Source: Picocystis sp. L7
Taxonomy: Eukaryota > Chlorophyta > Picocystophyceae > Picocystales > Picocystaceae
Direction: 5' to 3'
Assembly (NCBI GenBank): GCA_020975725.1
Contig: QXJR01000014.1
Coordinates: 372,001-436,000, forward strand
Length of the DNA stretch: 64,000 bases
This document shows positions 59,896-64,000 of this stretch, one piece after another (the stretch's first letter is position 1; the number at the start of each line of letters is the position of its first letter). Below the pieces are notes generated by a model. That model was not told the origin of the DNA, searched no databases, and saw nothing but the letters and a program-made list of their open reading frames with translations. The translations under genes were made by a program, and so were the position numbers.

Positions 59896-61014
59896 TCAAC
59901 AGCATCCTCCACCTGGTGGACCCGCTGGGGCTTCGTGGGTCGGGGCAGCGGAAACTTTGTCCTTGCAATCAAAGGCACCGTAGTGTACCGACCTGTCCCC
60001 GACCACTTCAAAGTGCCTGGCCAGCCAGCTGGTCCCGTTCTCGCCCACCATGGCAGCAGTGTTTCCGCAAACCAGCATGGGTTTGTTGGTGACGAACTTG
60101 TGGTGATCGTCCAGTTGATAGGCGTGTGGGTAGCCATCAATCGTGCCCTTGTACACCGCAATTTGACCGTAATCTTCACACCTCGTCTCCAGCATGCCAG
60201 GGAGCTTGAAGAGGCGGTAGGTGATGGAATAGAACTTGGCCTCCCCAACAATGTCCTTCAGCACCGGGTCTGTAACTTTGACCTCCGAGATGGAGAGCAC
60301 TCTTGGATCCGCAAAACCCACACTCGTGGCAATGTCCATGAAGTCCCCCACATAGAGAGCTCCAGCAATGCCTTCTCCCCACAAAATGTCCATCTCCTGG
60401 ACTTGCTTTGGAAGTCTCCTGTCACAATATAGATCAGAAAAAAACAATTCTCCTCCCTTGGTCAGGACCCGGTATGCTTCCCGAAGCACCCGGGGCTTGT
60501 CGGGAGACAGGTTGATGACGCAGTTGGAGATGATGATGTCGATGGACTGGTCCGCGATCCCAGCCCGATCTAGGTATTCCATGTGTCCCTGAGCGAATTC
60601 CAGATTGGTGGATTTATATCCAAGGTCACGGCAGTACCCATCCGCGTGCCTTTTGGCCACTTGCAGCTGTTCGTCGGTGATGTCGATCCCAACAACCTTT
60701 CCCGTTTCGCCCACCAATGCCGCGCACACGTAGCAGTCTCTTCCAGATCCCGAGCCAAGGTCCAGCACCGAGAGACCTTCGATGCCGAGCGGAAGGGAAG
60801 CTCCACATCCATAGAATTTGTCGCTCACTTCCTTCGGCACCTTTCGGATCAGCTGCACCACACGTTCGTGGGGACGTCCGGCCGCGGTGCAGGCGCTCGT
60901 CTTGAGATCCTTGGTGCTCTGCAGCACCTTCCCGTAGTAGTTCTTCACCAGATCGAACGTCGCATCGTCCTGCTTTCCGTTGCACGCCTTTTCCTCCGAT
61001 CCGCAGCAGGACAT
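59896..61014 (-). CDS. ARSM: Arsenite methyltransferase (AS3MT/ArsM)
   Basis: A 372-aa S-adenosylmethionine-dependent methyltransferase that converts arsenite to methylated arsenicals for detoxification. It has the SAM motif VLDLGSGSGRDCYVCAALVGETGKVVGIDIT near residue 90, then QLQVAKRHAD and the ArsM segment DIIISNCVINLSPDKPRVLREAYRVLTKGGELFFSDLYCDRRLP. The cysteines expected to bind As(III) appear in the TSACTAAG, SNCVINL and LYCDRRLP contexts. It starts MSCCGSEEKACNGK with Cys pairs and ends with a GGGCC tail, also typical of some algal ArsMs. The ATG at 61014 is the first ATG; the longer frame starts with a non-ATG codon. Confidence 0.93.
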   Translation of the reverse strand: MSCCGSEEKACNGKQDDATFDLVKNYYGKVLQSTKDLKTSACTAAGRPHERVVQLIRKVPKEVSDKFYGCGASLPLGIEGLSVLDLGSGSGRDCYVCAALVGETGKVVGIDITDEQLQVAKRHADGYCRDLGYKSTNLEFAQGHMEYLDRAGIADQSIDIIISNCVINLSPDKPRVLREAYRVLTKGGELFFSDLYCDRRLPKQVQEMDILWGEGIAGALYVGDFMDIATSVGFADPRVLSISEVKVTDPVLKDIVGEAKFYSITYRLFKLPGMLETRCEDYGQIAVYKGTIDGYPHAYQLDDHHKFVTNKPMLVCGNTAAMVGENGTSWLARHFEVVGDRSVHYGAFDCKDKVSAAPTHEAPAGPPGGGCC

Positions 61015-63774
61015 CCTGGCGTGCGAAGCACGTGCTCGAAGTCGACGAGTGACGTGCACCGGAAAGCACCCCACCACCTGTTCGACCGAATATTCCTTCG
61101 ACCGATCGTTGTGATTTGCTCGACTGATATGGCCAGTTGTAGGCGAGTCCCTTGTAGCTCCTAGTGCCTACTTGTGGGTTAGGTAGCCCTATTGTAGGTC
61201 TTCGTTCCCGCGTACGTTGGTCCGGGTTGCCCGACCTTACGCCGGCTCATCGGATCAATCGCATAGTACCTTGCTCCTAGTTAAAAAGTGGTGGCAACAT
61301 TGTGGTAGAAGCATCTTCCCCACATATGCAAGCCTATCCTAGTTGTCACAACATAGTAAATCTATATGCTACGTAGGAGTGTTGGTCTTCAAGAATGATC
61401 TTTGCCTCGACTTTCTTGACTTGCACTTCTCCTAAGAGTTGAAGGGCTTCATAGGTAAAATCCTTCCATTTCATGTTTGCTTCCTATCGTTGTAAACTCA
61501 CCATGTTCCCTAGACCTATGGAAGGAAGTGATGGTACCTCCAAATAAACCTCCACATGGAGTTTGCTATCTCGCACGTGTTGGAGATGAGGACGGTAGAT
61601 GCACGGCCACGCTACGAGCGCCCAATTGCGTCGTCCAACAATCGAATGGGAAGGGAGAGGGTTCCCTAGGTGAATGGAGAGCAAAGGAACAAGGAGTTGG
61701 GTTCGAAGTGGATTGATGGATTTCGCGATTGCAGGCGGTCGAATGTCATGAGATACCCCAATCGAGCTTAGTGGTAGTGTATACTACGATAGCTAGCCTC
61801 GAACGCGTTGAACACGTGCATTTTTTCACGTATTAGATGGGACAAGTCTTGGAGTCCCTTGCAATTGCTTTGTTCACTTGTCTAGCTCGGATTCGAACGT
61901 GCGTTACTCTTCCGGCATCCCAATAGCACTTTTGAGGCTTGCGATCCCATGAAGTTTATTGACGCTTTTGTGCTTGTGTCGCTTTTTGCTTCACCATTAC
62001 TTGGGTAATTCGAGGGTTGAAATGAGATCCTAAGTTTCACGAAAAATGGTAGTTCCCTCGTCTTGGAGTGTGTGGCGAGGCCGGGCCCCTTGTGAAAGCC
62101 CTCGTTTTAGGGGATGTCCTAGCAAGCGATGGTACGCCTAATATGTTGCCGGCCTCGCACTTGTTTTCGATATGCTTTTTCACGTCTAAACTTGCATTCG
62201 AACTCGTTCCTCCCCGTTGTGGCAGAATTTTGGTCCAACCTTATGCTGAGACAATGGTTTCGTTTATGAGAATCAAGAGGGGAATGATCATGCCCGGATG
62301 CTTCGTGTTGATGTTATTACTGAAACGGAGATGCCACACGTTTCGTGCAATTGTCTTGTATCTCTCATCAACTATCTTACATAAATTCCCAGATATACTT
62401 CGGGTGGGACAGTGCTTTAGTATGGTAGACAATAAATTCCACAAAGGACAAGCATGGACGGTCTCCTTTGATCTTTCCGAGGGTGTTGGGCAGTTCATTG
62501 TTATATATTAGGTTCTCGACTTGTGGGAAATGGAATCGACATTCGATTTGCTACCCTACTTGTGCAACTACTCCAGCTTATTGTGAGATGTTTCGGTACG
62601 AGACGTGTCGGCGGCATGTCGTCGGTGGCACTCCAACTCGTTCGATGCGTGTGAGCGTCGAATAGTGCGCCCACGCAAGCCTTACTCGTTTTCCTTCTTG
62701 CCAAATTTGTTCCTTTTTCCCTCTCTTGTGTAGCCTCCTAGCCTCGCATGTGAATGCCAACTCAGGTGCATTTACGCTTAACATAGGATAGGCTAGCACG
62801 CCTCCTCTTCAATCTCAATCACCTTCTATTCTCAATTGCAAATGCGAATGCACACGCATTATGCAATGTTGTCAAACAACAATAGAAAACGGAGCACAAC
62901 TTTGTAGAAGTCCACGATGGAATTGCCTCGTGTTGTGCCGATGGGCGACATCCCTACGCAAAATTCCATCACTTATGGTCCTCAGGGCGCCTTGTTCTCC
63001 CTATCTTCTACATCCCGTGGGGAGCTTTTCCTTCAATACCTTCAACGCTCCCTTGAGGGGACCCAACTAGGGGCCCTAGGGAGCTCCACTCTATCCCCTA
63101 CACCGAGGGGGGGCTTTTGGGGCCAATCTTGCTCAAAGGGCGGTAAATTCGAAGATCCAATCCCGAGACTCTTGCCTTGAACTCTTCTTGGTCCATTCCT
63201 TGTTTTCCTTCGCAGGAGTCGTCGTGGAGTCCAACAAAGTTCACCCCCCTTGTAAATCACATTTCAGTCGCATTCCCCTCCCCTTGTGGGACTTGTGTAC
63301 AACAATTTCTTAAAACAAGGAGACGAATGCAAACGACAAACGCCTCCACTTCACTCACACGACCTCCTCATAGCTCTTAAAGCGCACTGGACGGTTCTCT
63401 TATGGGGGAAGCCAAAGGGAAGAAGCAAGCCTAACAATTGCTCACAACAATCACAAAATTCGCTAGCGCACCATCCCAATCATTCCGCATGCCCACTGAA
63501 AAATGTTCACCCTACGGATTAGATTAAGGGTTGCATCTTCGGTACCTTGAGCATCTTCATTGTTTTGGTCATCACTTCAATTGCTTCCAACCCATGTGGT
63601 TCTACGTCAATATGGCGCTCAAAGCATCCATGCAGGCCCAACGAAAAGCCTATACGAGATATTCCAAGTTTTATCCGTTTGCCGCTACAAAACAGTGATA
63701 AGATATCGAGACCACAAACGTGCACAACGCAATCGCACCCCTCGACGACTCCTCAGTTATCAGAGGGACAAAGT
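61015..63774. other. Gene-poor, lower-GC region
   Basis: About 2.8 kb in which GC content is visibly lower than in genic flanks and frames are short and broken. The longest open frame (62068-62511, 147 codons) and a minus-strand one (62241-62498) show no recognisable domain. It resembles degraded repeat DNA, but I could not identify the element family, terminal repeats or target duplications. Confidence 0.4.
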
Positions 63775-64000
63775 TCCCCTTGGTCGACCCGCCTTTGATT
63801 TCGGATCTCGATACCTCGACCGTGTTCATCGATACCTTTCGTTATCGTTCGCGCGCTCCTCGTGGTGACGTTTCGTTTCCCGACGTCCTGGTACGCTTCG
63901 CTTCCTTCCCTCCAGGAGTCGCTGGCGCGCCTCGAACCCGCTTGCGCGCTCCTTGCACGTCTTTCTCCTCTTTCGGGGATCTCTCGTGTGCGCATGGATC
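63775..64000 (+). repeat. 226-bp direct repeat, copy 2, reaching the window edge
   Basis: By eye identical to 58273-58498. It includes a copy of the hydrolase ATG at 63994. Either a second hydrolase-like gene follows beyond the window, or this is a promoter-only duplication or assembly overlap. Confidence 0.9.

Noticed and set aside
62068-62511. 147-codon frame as a gene or retroelement fragment
   Set aside because: No domain could be recognised in any frame and the flanks are broken up by stops. The assignment would be a guess.

Overview
This is a compact, gene-dense nuclear segment from a photosynthetic eukaryote, most likely a green alga. The plastid and green-lineage markers are chlorophyllide a oxygenase (CAO), VIPP1, a GrpE with a predicted transit peptide, a DUF2358 protein and a plant-type allantoate amidohydrolase. 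General eukaryotic genes include ATG7, TAF10, clathrin light chain, PEX2, BI-1, kinesin-14, ZNHIT2 and a U2 snRNA. Most genes are single-exon. Where I can resolve introns they are short (86 nt in VIPP1, 90 nt in GrpE) and sit just after the N-terminal targeting segment. CAO is one fused polypeptide, unlike the split CAO of Mamiellales. A complete fungal-type elongation factor 3 is present, as known from some green algae. I cannot name the genus.

Layout. 1-9.9 kb: allantoate amidohydrolase, VIPP1 (-), an HD-domain nucleotidase, a multi-pass membrane protein (-), ATG7 (split by one frame discrepancy at an A8 run) and an unrecognised 509-aa protein (-). 10-22 kb: TAF10 behind four 49-bp tandem repeats that each carry a perfect palindrome, a gene-poor convergent spacer, CAO (-), kinesin-14, and a plastid-targeted membrane protein with helical repeats. 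22.2-30.8 kb: a Ty1/copia retrotransposon on the minus strand with 450-bp LTRs and a CTTTC target duplication. Its right-hand LTR is interrupted by an intact-looking 3.5-kb Mutator-like (MULE) DNA transposon with about 700-bp inverted repeats and an 11-bp target duplication.

31-49 kb: a small plastid membrane protein, EF3, clathrin light chain, TATDN1-type TatD nuclease, a DnaJ-type zinc protein (-), a possible small spliced gene, a long coiled-coil protein with an unresolved 5' intron, a membrane-anchored helical protein (-), U2 snRNA, a TraB-domain protein (-), the DUF2358 protein and plastid GrpE (-). 49.5-61 kb: tRNA-His(GUG), a thioredoxin/cysteine-desulfurase fusion, a plastid-like unknown, BI-1, ZNHIT2, PEX2 (-), an alpha/beta-hydrolase-like protein without the nucleophile serine, and arsenite methyltransferase (-). 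61-64 kb: lower-GC, gene-poor sequence ending in an exact 226-bp copy of the hydrolase promoter.

The genes are ordinary housekeeping, plastid, trafficking and autophagy genes with no operon logic. Many pairs are divergent over GC-rich spacers that recurrently contain palindromes and ATCGAT-type motifs, so shared bidirectional promoters are likely. The most unusual features are the nested young transposons, the palindromic tandem repeat before TAF10, the thioredoxin-desulfurase fusion and the 226-bp duplicated promoter.
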